Assembly (NCBI GenBank): GCA_965153355.1
Contig: OZ231128.1
Location: forward strand, 22,072,001-22,136,000
Source: Flaccisagitta enflata
Taxonomy: Eukaryota; Chaetognatha; Sagittoidea; Aphragmophora
DNA length: 64,000 nucleotides
Reading direction: 5' to 3'
The translations under genes were made by a program, and so were the position numbers. The notes under the pieces were generated by a model. The model searched no databases and had not been told where the DNA came from. It was given only the letters and a program-made list of their open reading frames with translations. Below, in pieces: positions 35,007 to 44,694 of the stretch (positions within the stretch are counted from its first letter, which is position 1; the number at the start of each line of letters is the position of its first letter).

Positions 35007-36191
35007 TATTTATTGATTGATTTATTTATTGATTGATTTACACATTTATTAATTTATCATTTTTTATTATTTATTCATTTACGTTCAAAAAGAGATGCCA
35101 ACAACCTCAAGTTCTCCTGCATAGGTTTGTTAACATATAAGATGTTTAATTTAAAGACAGTTAAGAATTTGATTGATTCCTTTTTGACACGGAGACAAGT
35201 GCTCCAGTGGCGCAATTGGTTAGCGCGCCGTACTTATAAGCAGTGCTTGCAGCGCTAAGAGATGCGGAGGTTGTGAGTTCGAACCTCACCTGGAGCACAC
35301 TTTTTTAAAAGGTTCTAACTAGATTTTATGCCCATGTTGTCTTTACTACAAACTAATCGATAATTTTTTTATCTATTTTTCATTAGTTATGACGCAAAAT
35401 ATATTTCAAAAGAACACAAAATACAATCAAAGAAATCTGAGCATCAACTGCGATTATTTTTTCTACCTGGCTTCGGTGTCCGATGTTTTAACCGTAAAAA
35501 ATCGCGCGCTTCAGACATTTGGCAGTAAGAATTTGAATTTTACACACGTTTGAGAAAAGATAGACAGATAGGCAATTATGTGAAAATAAGTATTTTTAGA
35601 GGAGATTAGTTGGTTTTAAAATTGTATAATCATTTGATCGACTGATTGACTGACTGACTGACTGACTGATTAATTGACTGATTGACTGACTGACTGACTG
35701 ACTGACTGACTGACTGACTGACTGACTGACTGACTGACTGACTGATTGACTGACTGTATGACTGACTGACTGACTGACTGTATGACTGACTGTATGACTG
35801 ACTGTATGACTGACTGTATGACTGACTGACTGACTGACTGACTGATTGATTGACTGACTGATTGATTGACTGACTGATTGACTGACTGACTGACCGACTG
35901 ACCGACTGTCTGACTAAGCGATTGAGGTTTGTAGAGTAGCATAGCGTTGTTATTGCGCGCATATTATAGAACGTTAATCATTGATCAAAAACATTGTTAA
36001 TATTCGTTACATTTCATTTTCCAGACAAATGGCGTTACATGCTGGAAGCGTTTAACAACATGGCCATTAGAAAGTACAGCTACATTATTTTGAACAACAA
36101 TTTGAAATGTGACATGCAATATCGCATATATAGCCAGATATTTAAAGATGAGCAACTGGTTGTATTTAAAGCGTTGAATGTCGGTTTGTGA
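34420..36191 (+). CDS. FtsK/HerA-type genome-packaging ATPase, five exons
   Basis: Exons 34420-34523, 34679-34960, 35093-35124, 35387-35524 and 36025-36191 total 723 nt (240 codons plus stop) with matching phases. The Walker A motif GQSGSGKSS is cut by intron 1 inside its second codon. Walker B is FLLIIDDI in exon 2. Exon 4 contains MTQNIFQKN, the TQNxF sensor-like motif typical of Polinton ATPases, and the length is usual for the family. Introns hold (ATG)n, (GATT)n, a tRNA gene and (GACT)n, in that order. It would pump the element's DNA into capsids. Confidence 0.85.
34574..34650. repeat. (ATG)n microsatellite in ATPase intron 1
   Basis: Preceded by GTTGTTGTTG and followed by ATTATTATTAATAATGATAT and the acceptor CACAG. 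Organised like polB introns 1 and 4. Confidence 0.9.
34962..35034. repeat. (GATT)n microsatellite in ATPase intron 2
   Basis: The array begins one base after the donor GT, so the donor itself reads as part of the repeat (GTGATTGATT). Confidence 0.9.
35201..35297 (+). tRNA. tRNA-Ile(UAU): tRNA-Ile(UAU), intron-containing
   Basis: Acceptor stem GCTCCAG (35201-35207) pairs with CTGGAGC (35290-35296), discriminator A. The D-arm GCGC/GCGC, anticodon stem CCGTA/TGCGG, loop CTTATAA with anticodon TAT, and T-arm GTGAG-TTCGAAC-CTCAC are all complete. About 22 nt of intron follow the anticodon. CCA is not encoded, as usual in eukaryotes. TTTT follows within 12 nt as a Pol III stop. Animal tRNA-Ile(UAU) genes normally carry such an intron. 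It lies inside the third intron of the packaging ATPase, on the same strand. Confidence 0.95.
35638..35920. repeat. (GACT)n array in ATPase intron 4
   Basis: About 65 tetranucleotides GACT with GATT and GTAT variants. The minus strand is open as a VSQS-type frame, an artefact of the repeat. Confidence 0.95.
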
Positions 36192-36220
36192 TTAGAAAAA
36201 AATAAGAATAAAAACAAAAA

Positions 36221-36574
36221 ATGAATGATTTTTTTTTCTCTGAAGAAAACTTTTCTACATTGAAAAAACTGAAAACTCTTACACATAAAAAACGTGAATA
36301 TGTTATCATTACCTCAGGAAGCAATTTGATACATGCTATTTCAGAATTGTTGTTGAATCTAACCGTAAATTCAAATAAGGATAATTTAAAAGATATTAAA
36401 ACTATAAGGGATATTAGAAAAAATTATCAAGACATTGGAAGTTTGATTGACAATAAGATTTCTCTCAAGAAAAAAAGAAAAATTATCATTGAAAATAAAA
36501 CATTGCAAAACCTTGTATTTAACATTTGTTTGGATGGCTATGAGTATTACAAATCAAGAAATTCGCAACATTGA
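36221..36574 (+). CDS. Small basic protein, PX/core-like candidate
   Basis: 117 residues, starting 30 nt after the ATPase stop. The pattern (N)LIHAISELLLN, a run of Lys/Arg residues and ISLKKKRKIII resembles the short basic ORFs common next to Polinton/adintovirus genes in aquatic invertebrates, which are often compared with adenovirus core protein X. Those usually end in a hydrophobic Gly-rich stretch, which is missing here. The 3' end overlaps the next ORF by 41 nt in another frame. The family assignment is tentative. Confidence 0.5.
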   Translation: MNDFFFSEENFSTLKKLKTLTHKKREYVIITSGSNLIHAISELLLNLTVNSNKDNLKDIKTIRDIRKNYQDIGSLIDNKISLKKKRKIIIENKTLQNLVFNICLDGYEYYKSRNSQH

Positions 36575-37214
36575 TACAGATATTAATAATAATAATAATA
36601 ATAATATTTTGATTAATGAAGAAAAAGAATCAGAAACAGAAAAAGTGACAGAAGAAGCGGAAAAAGAAGGGGAAAATAGTGAGAAATTACATTTGCTCGA
36701 TGAAAAACAATTTTTGAAATTTGCTCCGTTGCTGGAAAATAAGAATAATCTAGAATTTTTAGAAAAAATAAGAAAAATTCCGCTCTTGTATGGAAAAAGA
36801 TTTTATCCTATTACTGAAGTAGAATTAAAATATATAAAATCTTATATATCAAAAACTCTCTCAAATCCCATGGATGAGGCATCAACATCGACATCAACAC
36901 CATCATCATTAGCGCCACCACCGCCACAACTACCACCGCCATCAACAACACTATTACCATCATCAACAATAACAACAACGCCAACAACAAATCTAACTGC
37001 ATCATTACCACCGCCAACACCACAATCATCAACACCACCACCACCGCCACCACTACCAACGCCACCAACACCAACACCATTATCATCATCACCACCTCCA
37101 CCACCACCGCCACCACCCCCATCACCAACATCGCCAACTCCACCTTCAAAATTTTATAAAATTCAATGTCATTGGAAGCCTAAAAATTGGATAGCGTATA
37201 AACCTAGAAAATGA
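36534..37214 (+). CDS. Proline-rich Polinton ORF, unknown function
   Basis: About 226 residues from ATG 36534 (a second Met follows two codons later). It starts inside the previous ORF. An Asn run and acidic region come first, then a folded-looking block with PLLYGKRFYPITEVELKYIK, a region of about 90 residues of Pro/Thr/Ser repeats (PPPP runs), and a basic end (HWKPKNWIAYKPRK). Its stop overlaps the integrase start as ATGA. No family recognised. Confidence 0.55.
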   Translation: MAMSITNQEIRNIDTDINNNNNNNILINEEKESETEKVTEEAEKEGENSEKLHLLDEKQFLKFAPLLENKNNLEFLEKIRKIPLLYGKRFYPITEVELKYIKSYISKTLSNPMDEASTSTSTPSSLAPPPPQLPPPSTTLLPSSTITTTPTTNLTASLPPPTPQSSTPPPPPPLPTPPTPTPLSSSPPPPPPPPPPSPTSPTPPSKFYKIQCHWKPKNWIAYKPRK

Positions 37215-38467
37215 ATGAAATTGCTTTGTTGACTAATTTGTATACGAAACCTAAATTTGGAGTGGCATTTTCTTCATATGATAAACTTTATCGTAAGGCA
37301 AAAGAATATAATTCTGATATTAAAAAAGAAACGGTTAAAAAATTCTTAAGAAATCGTTTATCACATAGCCTTTTTGCAAAAAAAATCTATAAATTTAAGA
37401 AAAGAAAAATTTATTGCATGAACCCGGCTTCTCAAGTCTCTGTCGACCTGTGGGAACTTTCAAATGATGATAAAAGAAAAAATTATCCTTACAAATATCT
37501 GTTTTGTCAAATTGATAATTTCTCAAGACTTGTGCAAATTTTCAAATTAAAATCTAAAACACCCGAAGAAATTAAAAAAATTTTAAAACTTTCATTTTCT
37601 ATTTTTAAACCGCGCAGTATCTTATGCGATCGAGAGGGTAGTTTTTTTTCCACTTTAATTTCCAATTTTTTAAAAGAAAATAATGTTAAAATATATACTC
37701 AAAAAAGCGCACCCACCTTAAAATGGAAAAATGGGATGATAGAGCGGGGTTTGAGAACATTAAAGTTGATTACTAAGCAATATTGTGAAGAATATGGCAT
37801 AACTAGATTCGTTGATCATCTAAAAAATATCATGTCTATTTATAACTTGAGAGTAAATAGATCGACGGGTTATTCGCCCAAAGAACTTCATTTTTCTAAA
37901 GACGCCATAGCCGACTATCAAACTAAGCTTTCTAATGAGTTGAACCAAAGCGCGGCTAAAATGGAAAAAGGCGATTTACAATTAGGGGACTATGTTAGGT
38001 TTAAAGTGTTGGCAAGACAATTTGCAAAGGAAACTGAAAAAACTTTTTCTAGAAGCGTGCATATCATTACACAAATAAAAAAAAGTGATCCTTTAGTTTA
38101 TCGAATTTTTCCAACTCCACCCGACCAAGATCGTTTTTTTTATAGGAATGAATTATTTAAAATTGATAAAGATTTTATCACTAGAAGAGATATTCCTGTA
38201 GAAAAAGTTGTTGCATCTAAAAAACTTCCTAACGGTGAAAAGATTTACGAGTGTGCTTTAGTTGGTGAAAAAAAACGTGAATGGCTCACCTTACAATCTC
38301 TTAAAACACGTTTTATATTGTTTCCAGACGCAGATATTTCCACTGATCTTTTACAAAAAACTCACAATCGATCAATGATCACTAGAAAACAGCAAAGAGA
38401 AAATTATCTTAAGGACGGAGTAACTACAAGATCTCAAACCATTGTTCAAAAAGGTGTGAAAAATTAA
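37211..38467 (+). CDS. int: Retrovirus-type (RVE) integrase of the Polinton
   Basis: 418 residues, intronless. DDE catalytic residues: D79 (SVDLWEL), D140 (ILCDREGSF) and E178 (KNGMIERGL), spaced 60 and 37, as in Polinton and retroviral integrases. The HTGYSPKEL-type segment (RSTGYSPKELHF) follows the core, and the C-terminal part (VGEKKREWLTLQSL) resembles the chromodomain-like tail of these enzymes. No clear HHCC finger is seen at the N-terminus. The first four bases overlap the preceding stop. It would insert the element DNA in the host genome; all three catalytic acids are present. Confidence 0.9.
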   Translation: MNEIALLTNLYTKPKFGVAFSSYDKLYRKAKEYNSDIKKETVKKFLRNRLSHSLFAKKIYKFKKRKIYCMNPASQVSVDLWELSNDDKRKNYPYKYLFCQIDNFSRLVQIFKLKSKTPEEIKKILKLSFSIFKPRSILCDREGSFFSTLISNFLKENNVKIYTQKSAPTLKWKNGMIERGLRTLKLITKQYCEEYGITRFVDHLKNIMSIYNLRVNRSTGYSPKELHFSKDAIADYQTKLSNELNQSAAKMEKGDLQLGDYVRFKVLARQFAKETEKTFSRSVHIITQIKKSDPLVYRIFPTPPDQDRFFYRNELFKIDKDFITRRDIPVEKVVASKKLPNGEKIYECALVGEKKREWLTLQSLKTRFILFPDADISTDLLQKTHNRSMITRKQQRENYLKDGVTTRSQTIVQKGVKN

Positions 38468-38577
38468 AACGAGAAATGTGCAATATGAGCACAGTTGATT
38501 TTTATGCTATAATATGTTTTGAAAATATTTTTTTTTTAGGTTTTTAATCCGTTTCCTTCAAATCAAATCAAAATAAA

Positions 38578-39381
38578 ATGGGTGACTCATCTGATTGTCA
38601 TCTATCCAGATCTTTTTTCATGGGGAAAAAACATGAAAATGACGATAGAATGATTTTTTATAAGAAATTTGCGCATCCTGTAAATGTGGACAAATGGAAA
38701 TGTTTGAACTTTTTTTCGATTAGAGGATTTAGATACTGGCAGAACAATTCGTTTGCTTTGATAAATGATGACAAATATAACAAGCTTGATCATATTTTGG
38801 TTATAAAGGCTGGGGATGAATTGACTAATATTCTTATACCGCCATTTATAACTTATCTTAGCGGATTCGAGGAATTGGTAAATTTCATTTCCAATTTGAT
38901 CAATAAAACCCTCAAATCGGATGATCAAGTGGTTTTTCAAGGGTTTGGGGGCGGGGTAGTTCATTTCAAAGTCTTAAAAGAAAAAGTTGAAGTGAAATTT
39001 TCTAACGTCTTATGCGACATGTTTGATTTTCAAAAAGATCATGTTTATAGTAAAACTAGTAAAAAACAATTTTTTTTGGCGAAAAATAGTTTTAAGAATG
39101 GCAAATGTGATCATGTGGGAATTTCTTTGAATTTTGGGTTTAATCAGATAAGGGCAGAAAATGAAATTATTGCCATATTATGTTGCGAAGATGTGCCCTT
39201 TTGTTCATTTTTTCACAAAAATCTGATAGAAAGAGCGCAAAAAATGGATTTCAAGTTTGTTGCTATTCACGAATTAGAAATTCGATTTATCGATTTGTCT
39301 TCTGGACAGATTTTACGTTCTGTATTTGGCTCAACTGATGTGAGCGAAATCTATGTAGATATGTCTTTTTCTCAAATTTGA
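38578..39381 (+). CDS. Penton-like minor capsid protein candidate
   Basis: 267 residues, intronless. The order of blocks, a middle segment PPFITYLSGFEELVNFISNLIN, then VEVKFSNVLCDMFDF, then a C-terminal strand block LEIRFIDLSSGQILR, follows the pattern of the minor capsid (penton/PY) proteins of invertebrate Polintons. There the equivalent end is a (I/V)xIxDxxGxxIxF...L.(L/F) strand pair. It lies two genes before the major capsid gene, as expected. The N-terminal 50 residues match nothing I recall. Confidence 0.55.
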   Translation: MGDSSDCHLSRSFFMGKKHENDDRMIFYKKFAHPVNVDKWKCLNFFSIRGFRYWQNNSFALINDDKYNKLDHILVIKAGDELTNILIPPFITYLSGFEELVNFISNLINKTLKSDDQVVFQGFGGGVVHFKVLKEKVEVKFSNVLCDMFDFQKDHVYSKTSKKQFFLAKNSFKNGKCDHVGISLNFGFNQIRAENEIIAILCCEDVPFCSFFHKNLIERAQKMDFKFVAIHELEIRFIDLSSGQILRSVFGSTDVSEIYVDMSFSQI

Positions 39382-39407
39382 TTATCATTTTAACAATATT
39401 TGTGCAG

Positions 39408-39917
39408 ATGTTTAAGAATAAGATTTCGTGTGATTATTATTGTTTACCATCACAAAATCCAGAAACTCAGAATATTGATGTAAATGAAAATAAAAAAATA
39501 AACAAAAAACTGACACTTTCGCCAATATCATCTCCCTCATTATCACCACCGCCAATATCACCGCCGCCACTATCCACATTGCCATCAACATCGGGGACAA
39601 AACAAAATCGTCTTTTTGACGATTTAATGAAAAAGATTGAAAAAAGGATAGAGGGGAAAAAAGTTGAGAAAAAGAAATTGGGTGTTAAAAAAAAAGTTGA
39701 TCAAAAGAAAAAAGAACAAAAGCTTGAAATTAATGGTAAAAAGAAAAAGACAGAGACTATCATAAACAATAAAAAAAAGGAAAGAAAAACAGATCAGCAA
39801 GGGAAGCAAAAAATTACCAACAGGGCTTTAAAAAGATTTGAAAAAGAATTTTTGCCTTATCATTCACCAAGCGGGCAAAACAGACTGAAAAAATTAAAGG
39901 ATAAAAAGTCAAAATGA
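39408..39917 (+). CDS. Lysine-rich Polinton protein, unknown function
   Basis: About 169 residues from ATG 39408, which is directly preceded by TTTGTGCAG, an acceptor-like string. The upstream in-frame codons lack an ATG. The Ser/Pro-rich segment (SPPPISPPP) precedes a long Lys/Glu-rich, probably helical or disordered, region and a basic C-terminus. A DNA-condensing or capsid-cement role would fit composition and position between the capsid genes, but this is inference. The TGA overlaps the capsid ATG by four bases. Confidence 0.55.
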   Translation: MFKNKISCDYYCLPSQNPETQNIDVNENKKINKKLTLSPISSPSLSPPPISPPPLSTLPSTSGTKQNRLFDDLMKKIEKRIEGKKVEKKKLGVKKKVDQKKKEQKLEINGKKKKTETIINNKKKERKTDQQGKQKITNRALKRFEKEFLPYHSPSGQNRLKKLKDKKSK

Positions 39918-42196
39918 ATATCAATAACTTTGGAAACACCATTGAGGAAAATGAATTGGCGGAAAATGATGTTTTTAACATGTTTATGGCCAGTTTCAAA
40001 AGAAAGGTCAAATTTCATCCATCATTGTTTGAAAATTCATTTACGCAAAAAATATCGCCTCAACCAACGCCCAATTTTCAAGATCACAAACCCTCAAAGT
40101 ATATGGAATTTCGTTTGGTTTCAAACGATTTTTTGACAGATTTACACAGTCTAACAGGTCACATAGAATGCAAAATTCAAGAAAAAAAATCAGACGGCAC
40201 TCTTGCAAATTTGACCAGAGGCAACCTTATAGGCACAATTCCTTCATCGATCATTTCCAATTGCATCAAGAATTTCAGATTATTTCTTTATGATCGCCAA
40301 TTGTCTCCCGAACGAAGCGATAGATATTCTCTCATTTCATATTTTACGCAATATTTCAATTCGCAATTGACAAATCTAAAGGAAATTGATTTTGATACTG
40401 GCCTCTATTTCGATCAATCTGAGCCAAGTTTTACAGCTACCTCGCAAGCAAAAACTTGCTCAAAAACGCAATATACAGCGTCCGCTATTAGTCGCGGGTA
40501 CTATGACAGCGGCTCAATTTTTGCTGAATCTGCCACACACACATTTTGTGAAAGGTTAAATTCTCCTTTCCTCTGGAGTCAGCCCAATCTACTTTTGCCT
40601 GGCGTAAGTTTTTGAGAATTGAAAAATTGAAAATTTCAAGTTTTCAGATGAGAGAAACCAAAAAATTGGAAATTCTAAGTTTTTAGATCGAGAGAAACCA
40701 AAAAATTGGAATTTCCTAGTTTTGAGATTGTGAGAAACTGAAAAATTGGAATTTCCAAGTTTCATTTTTCCCCTGATCCCAAAACTTGGAAATTCCAAGT
40801 TTTTGTTTTCTCTCGATCTCAAAACTTAGAAATTCCAATTTTTCAGTTTCTCACAATCTCAAAACTAGGAAATTCCAATTTTTTGGTTTCTCTCGATCTA
40901 AAAACTTAGAATTTCCAATTTTTTGGTTTCTCTCACCTGAAAACTTGAAATTTTCAAGTTTAAAAATTGAAAATTTCAAGTTTTTGGATTTCGCCGATTT
41001 CAAAACTTAGAAATTCCAATTTTCAAGTTTTTAGCTTGAAAATTTCAAATTTTTGAATAATTTACCGAATCTTTGACTCTTTTTACAGATGGAAATGACG
41101 ATTAACCTGGAATTGCGAGGCAGTGACGAATCAAACTTCATATTGCGCTACGATTCAGCCGCGGGGAAATCATATCTCTTCATTATCACAGATTTTTATC
41201 TTTCAATGCTAAGATTAAGACCGGTTGAAAAAATCAGAACTAAGCTGCACAAATTATTGAATGGCAAGATTCAATATCCCATATTGAATTTCAAATTGAT
41301 GGAACACATTTTGATCAAGGGAAGCGCCAGTTACGAATTTGAAAATCTCTTTTCCTGCGAAACTCATTTACCCATTCATTTTTTTGTTTGCTTTCAAAAA
41401 GAAGCCACGCTTAGTTCTGACCTATTGAAACCCGAGACCAATCCTTATCGATTTACAACTTGCAACTTGAAAGAGTTTTCCTTTCGTCACGGAGATCATC
41501 GCCTACCATCTAGCTTGTTTTCTTCGTCAGGTATATGGCTCTATAATTGGTTCTGTCCGTCTGTCGGTCTGTAACGCGTTTCACCTTATTGACTTGCTTG
41601 TTATTGTTTATATCTGTCTGCCAACCAATTTGCGCGATTATCATCGCCGAAATAATTTTTCATATTTCATAATTTTTAGAATTTGTAAAAGTGACGAGTA
41701 CGGAAACAACTCTTTCAGCGAAGGACAAATTTTTGAGACTCTCGTTCTTACGCTCCATATGTTTGGAACACAATTCTCACCTTTTCCCAAGATTCAGCTA
41801 CTGCAACATGTTTTTGAATGGTAAATGATTCTGATATCTATTGTGTCGAGGCTAAACGTACGAGTGAATAAGCTACATGCCGATGAACGAGTTGTCATTT
41901 TTTATCTGTAGGTGGTTTTTTCATAAGCGTGAGCTTGCAACCTTCGGGGAAAACGTTGTTGGAATTTCCAAACGAGGAAAATTATTACGCGTTAAAGCCG
42001 GTAATTGAAACGTTATTGTAACTGGGTTAAATATTTCTCTCTCCATTTACTTATTTCAAATTAACATTACTTTTTATATAGAAAAAAGGAAGACTCGAAG
42101 CTAGTATTCATTACAACGCGATTACTGAAACCAATCTTCGAATGATGGTGTTTGCGATATTTTTGGACAACGTCACAGTATCGCCAAATAATCCCG
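39914..42196 (+). CDS. Major capsid protein (double jelly-roll type), five exons, 3' end in gap
   Basis: Exons 39914-40603, 41089-41530, 41680-41820, 41912-42000 and 42082 to the gap give at least 492 codons with consistent phases (0, 1, 1, 0). Family-like segments: NLIGTIPSSIISNCIKNFRL and QFSRLSS-type region in exon 1, INLELRGSDESNFIL in exon 2, a FLNG|GFF junction leading to ISVSLQPSGKTLLEFP, and the terminal GRLEASIHYN with VFAIFLDNVTV, which matches the end of Polinton capsids. Only the last few residues can be missing. Intron 2 begins with a piece of the stem-loop element (CTCTATAATTGG, GTCCGTCTGTC). Confidence 0.8.
40604..41088. repeat. Capsid intron 1 built of GGAATTTCC palindromes
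   Basis: Units such as AAAACTTGGAAATTCCAAG and TTGGAATTTCC alternate with TCTCTCGATCT spacers, in both orientations, over the whole 485-bp intron. The same unit is in polB intron 5. The two halves of this intron are themselves roughly inverted around 40,775. Confidence 0.85.
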
Positions 42197-42206
42197 NNNN
42201 NNNNNN
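42197..42206. other. Assembly gap (10 N)
   Basis: A run of ten N separates the capsid gene from a minisatellite. True gap length is unknown; the rest of the Polinton (protease, right terminal repeat) may be lost here. Confidence 1.
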
Positions 42207-42960
42207 TTGGAGGAATGGTCTGCTGGGTGTAACAAATGGTCTGCCAGCTGCAAACAATGGTCTGTTGAAGGCAGTGAAGTTAGTCTGCTAGGTGCCATAA
42301 CAAATGGTCTGCCAGCTGTAGCAATGTGTGTCTGGTCTGTCCAGGGGCAGTCATAAGGAATGGTCTGCTGGGTGTAACAAATGGTCTGCCAGCTGTAAAA
42401 TGGTCTGGTAGAGGAGGCAGTCATAGGAGATGGTCTGTTAGGTGTAACAAATGGTCTGCCAGCTGTAATATTGGTCTGTTGAAGGCAGTGGAGGGATTGG
42501 TCTGCTGGGTGTAACAAATGGTCTGCCAGCTGTAACAATGGTCTGTTGAGGGCAGTCATAGGAATGGTCTGCTGGGTGTAACAATGATGTAGCTGTAACA
42601 ATGGTCTGTTGAAGGCATTGGAGGAATGGTCTGCTGGAGTGTAACAAATGGTCTGCCAGCTGTAACCAATGGTCTGTTAAGAGGCATTGGAGGGAATGGT
42701 CTGCTGGGTGTAACAAATGGTCTGCCAGCTGTAACAATGGTCTGTTGAAGGCAGTAAAGGGAATGGTCTGTTGGGTGTAACAAATGGTCTGCCAGCTGTA
42801 ACAATGGTCTGTTGAAGGCAGTGGAGGGATTGGTCTGCTGGGTGTAATAAATGGTCTGCTGGGAGCACTAACTTGTCCCAGAGGATGATTAAATGGTCTG
42901 TTCAAGCCTTTCAATGGTCTGCTCTGAGCAATTCAGTTGTCCTAAGATACATTCGTCAAA
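42207..42960. repeat. Minisatellite, composite unit of about 62-66 bp
   Basis: Each unit contains GGTCTGCTGGGTGTAACAAA, TGGTCTGCCAGCTGTAAC and ATGGTCTGTTGAAGGCAGT. About 10 units with small indels; it degrades after 42,880. Open frames on the minus strand are due to the repeat. Confidence 0.9.
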
Positions 42961-43017
42961 AAGGTCTGTTGGCAACGGTCTGTTCGATTACCAATTCCTA
43001 AATATCTGCTTAGTTGT

Positions 43018-43626
43018 CACATGTGTCTGACAGCCAATCCAGGGTGAGAATGACAGTACACCGGGTTTTTCTGTAGTTTTGCTATGCTCATCTGTGTACA
43101 ATACAAGAACAATCGAGTTGGAAATCTTCCCTGGAGGGGTTTTTGATTTTTCGCCCACAGGAAAGGTGGTGGTAATGCAGATTCTTGTGAGTTGTATTGA
43201 CTCATTTTTTGATTCCATATTGTTATTCTATGCAAAATTTCCTTTCATTTGATAGGTCGCACTCTATACTTTTGCAAAGAACTTAGATTTTCATTTTTTG
43301 AGTCACCGTTACAAAAAAGTAACGGTGGCTCAAAAAATGAAAACTTTATTTCTGTATTAAACCATATAGTGTGACCTATCAAATAAAAGGAAATTTTGCA
43401 TAGAATAACAATACGGAATCAAAAACTGAGTCAATACAACTCACAAGAATCTGCATTACCACCACCTTTCCTGAGGGAAAAAAATCGATTTTTTTTCTCA
43501 AAAATCCCTCCAGGGAAGATTTCCTACTCGATTGTTCTTGTATTGTACACAGATAAGCATAGCAAAACTACAGAAAAACCCGGTGTACTGTCATTCTCAC
43601 CCTGGATTGGCTGTCAGACACATGTG
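43018..43626. mobile_element. Long palindromic foldback element
   Basis: Begins CACATGTGTCTGACAGCC and ends with its complement. The arms of about 290 bp are nearly identical inverted copies through to the centre, where TTTTTGAGTCACCGTTAC / GTAACGGTGGCTCAAAAA also pairs. A short poly-T insertion (about 43,487-43,500) distinguishes the right arm. No coding capacity. Confidence 0.9.
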
Positions 43627-44694
43627 TTGTATGATCGAGGGAGTTGGGAAGAAAAAAAATTGAGAGGCCGATAGCGAGATGGACTGTGGAAGCAAGGGAG
43701 AGAATCGAAATGGAGGTTAGAATGAGAAGTTTGTGAGGAAAATAGGAGATGGAAAAGAGAAGGGAGTGAAAAAAAAGGGTGGTGGAATTCAACAGGGAGA
43801 TCAAGAGGAAAAGAGAAAGGGAAAGGAAGCAAGAAGACAAAGCACCCGCATTTACAACTCTTTCCCTACGGCGAGGGACGCTTTTTTTGGTAAATGGTAT
43901 TGATTCTGTCATGGCAAGTTCTTACTTGATTACCAGATTCGTGGAAAAGACGAGACCGGAATGATCGATGCGCCGACTATGGTCATGCCTGTGCCGGAGG
44001 TAATTTTTCAAGGCTCAATAAGAGTCTTGCTCCTATGAATCCTGCAGCGGGGATTGAACTACATCATCACCCAGGGATAATCTATATTCTATGGTCGTTT
44101 TGTTATGGTCTGTTTTTTTATTCATTTATTAGTCATTACTACCGAAGAAAAGATTATACCTAGTTATTTGATCACTTGACCAAATTTCAAACACATCATT
44201 ACTATGAAAGCATATATGTAAGATATACCGTGTTTCTTGTAATTAGCGCCCGGGGCGCTTATGAAATTGAATTAAAACCTTGCTATTTTGAACCTGCAAT
44301 TAGTGCCCCATATTCACTTATGTCTGAATGTTGTTTTATAAAATTTACACTTTTTGACATTTTTTTTACAATTTAATCGAAAAAGTCACCAAAAAAAAAA
44401 GAAGAAAATTCTCTTGCATTGCATCAGATTCTCATATGTTTTTTCTCCGAAACACCTAAGTTCCTATGAATCTTCTATGACTTTTTAAAAAAATAATCAC
44501 CCTCATTATTAGCTCATTCTTTCATTAAAAAAGGGGGGCGCTGATTAGATGGGGGCGATAGATGCAAGAAATACGGTAACCTTTTATCTTATAAATGTCA
44601 TCTTTCAAGAGTTAGTTGCATAAATTGCGACCCAAAAAGTCGCCATATTGGTCCATTAGTTGGTCCCACTTATTGGCCCTAAAAAGTATGACTA

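Larger units (their letters stand above)
25266..42196 (+). mobile_element. Polinton/Maverick (adintovirus-like) element, 3' end in gap
   Basis: Nine or ten co-directional genes over 17 kb include the family hallmarks: protein-primed-type DNA polymerase B, packaging ATPase, retrovirus-type integrase, double-jelly-roll major capsid and a penton-like minor capsid candidate. Spliced reading frames of polB, ATPase and capsid are intact apart from a 1-base slip in the polB N-terminus and an uncertain donor at 30,397, so it may be a recent insertion or a maintained endogenous element. Adenain-type protease and terminal inverted repeats were not seen; the right side ends at a 10-N gap next to a minisatellite. 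It is AT-rich compared with the retroelement upstream. Confidence 0.85.

Noticed and set aside
41594-41824. Alternative frame through capsid exon 3
   Set aside because: The frame reached in phase 1 from exon 2 is also open and joins in phase to the LQP-containing exon 4, so that one is preferred.
42173-42914. Minus-strand frames of 140-158 codons over the minisatellite
   Set aside because: Open only because of the repeat unit; one crosses the N gap. No family resemblance.
42207-42960. CRISPR-like array
   Set aside because: The units are contiguous tandem repeats with no unique spacers, in an animal genome.
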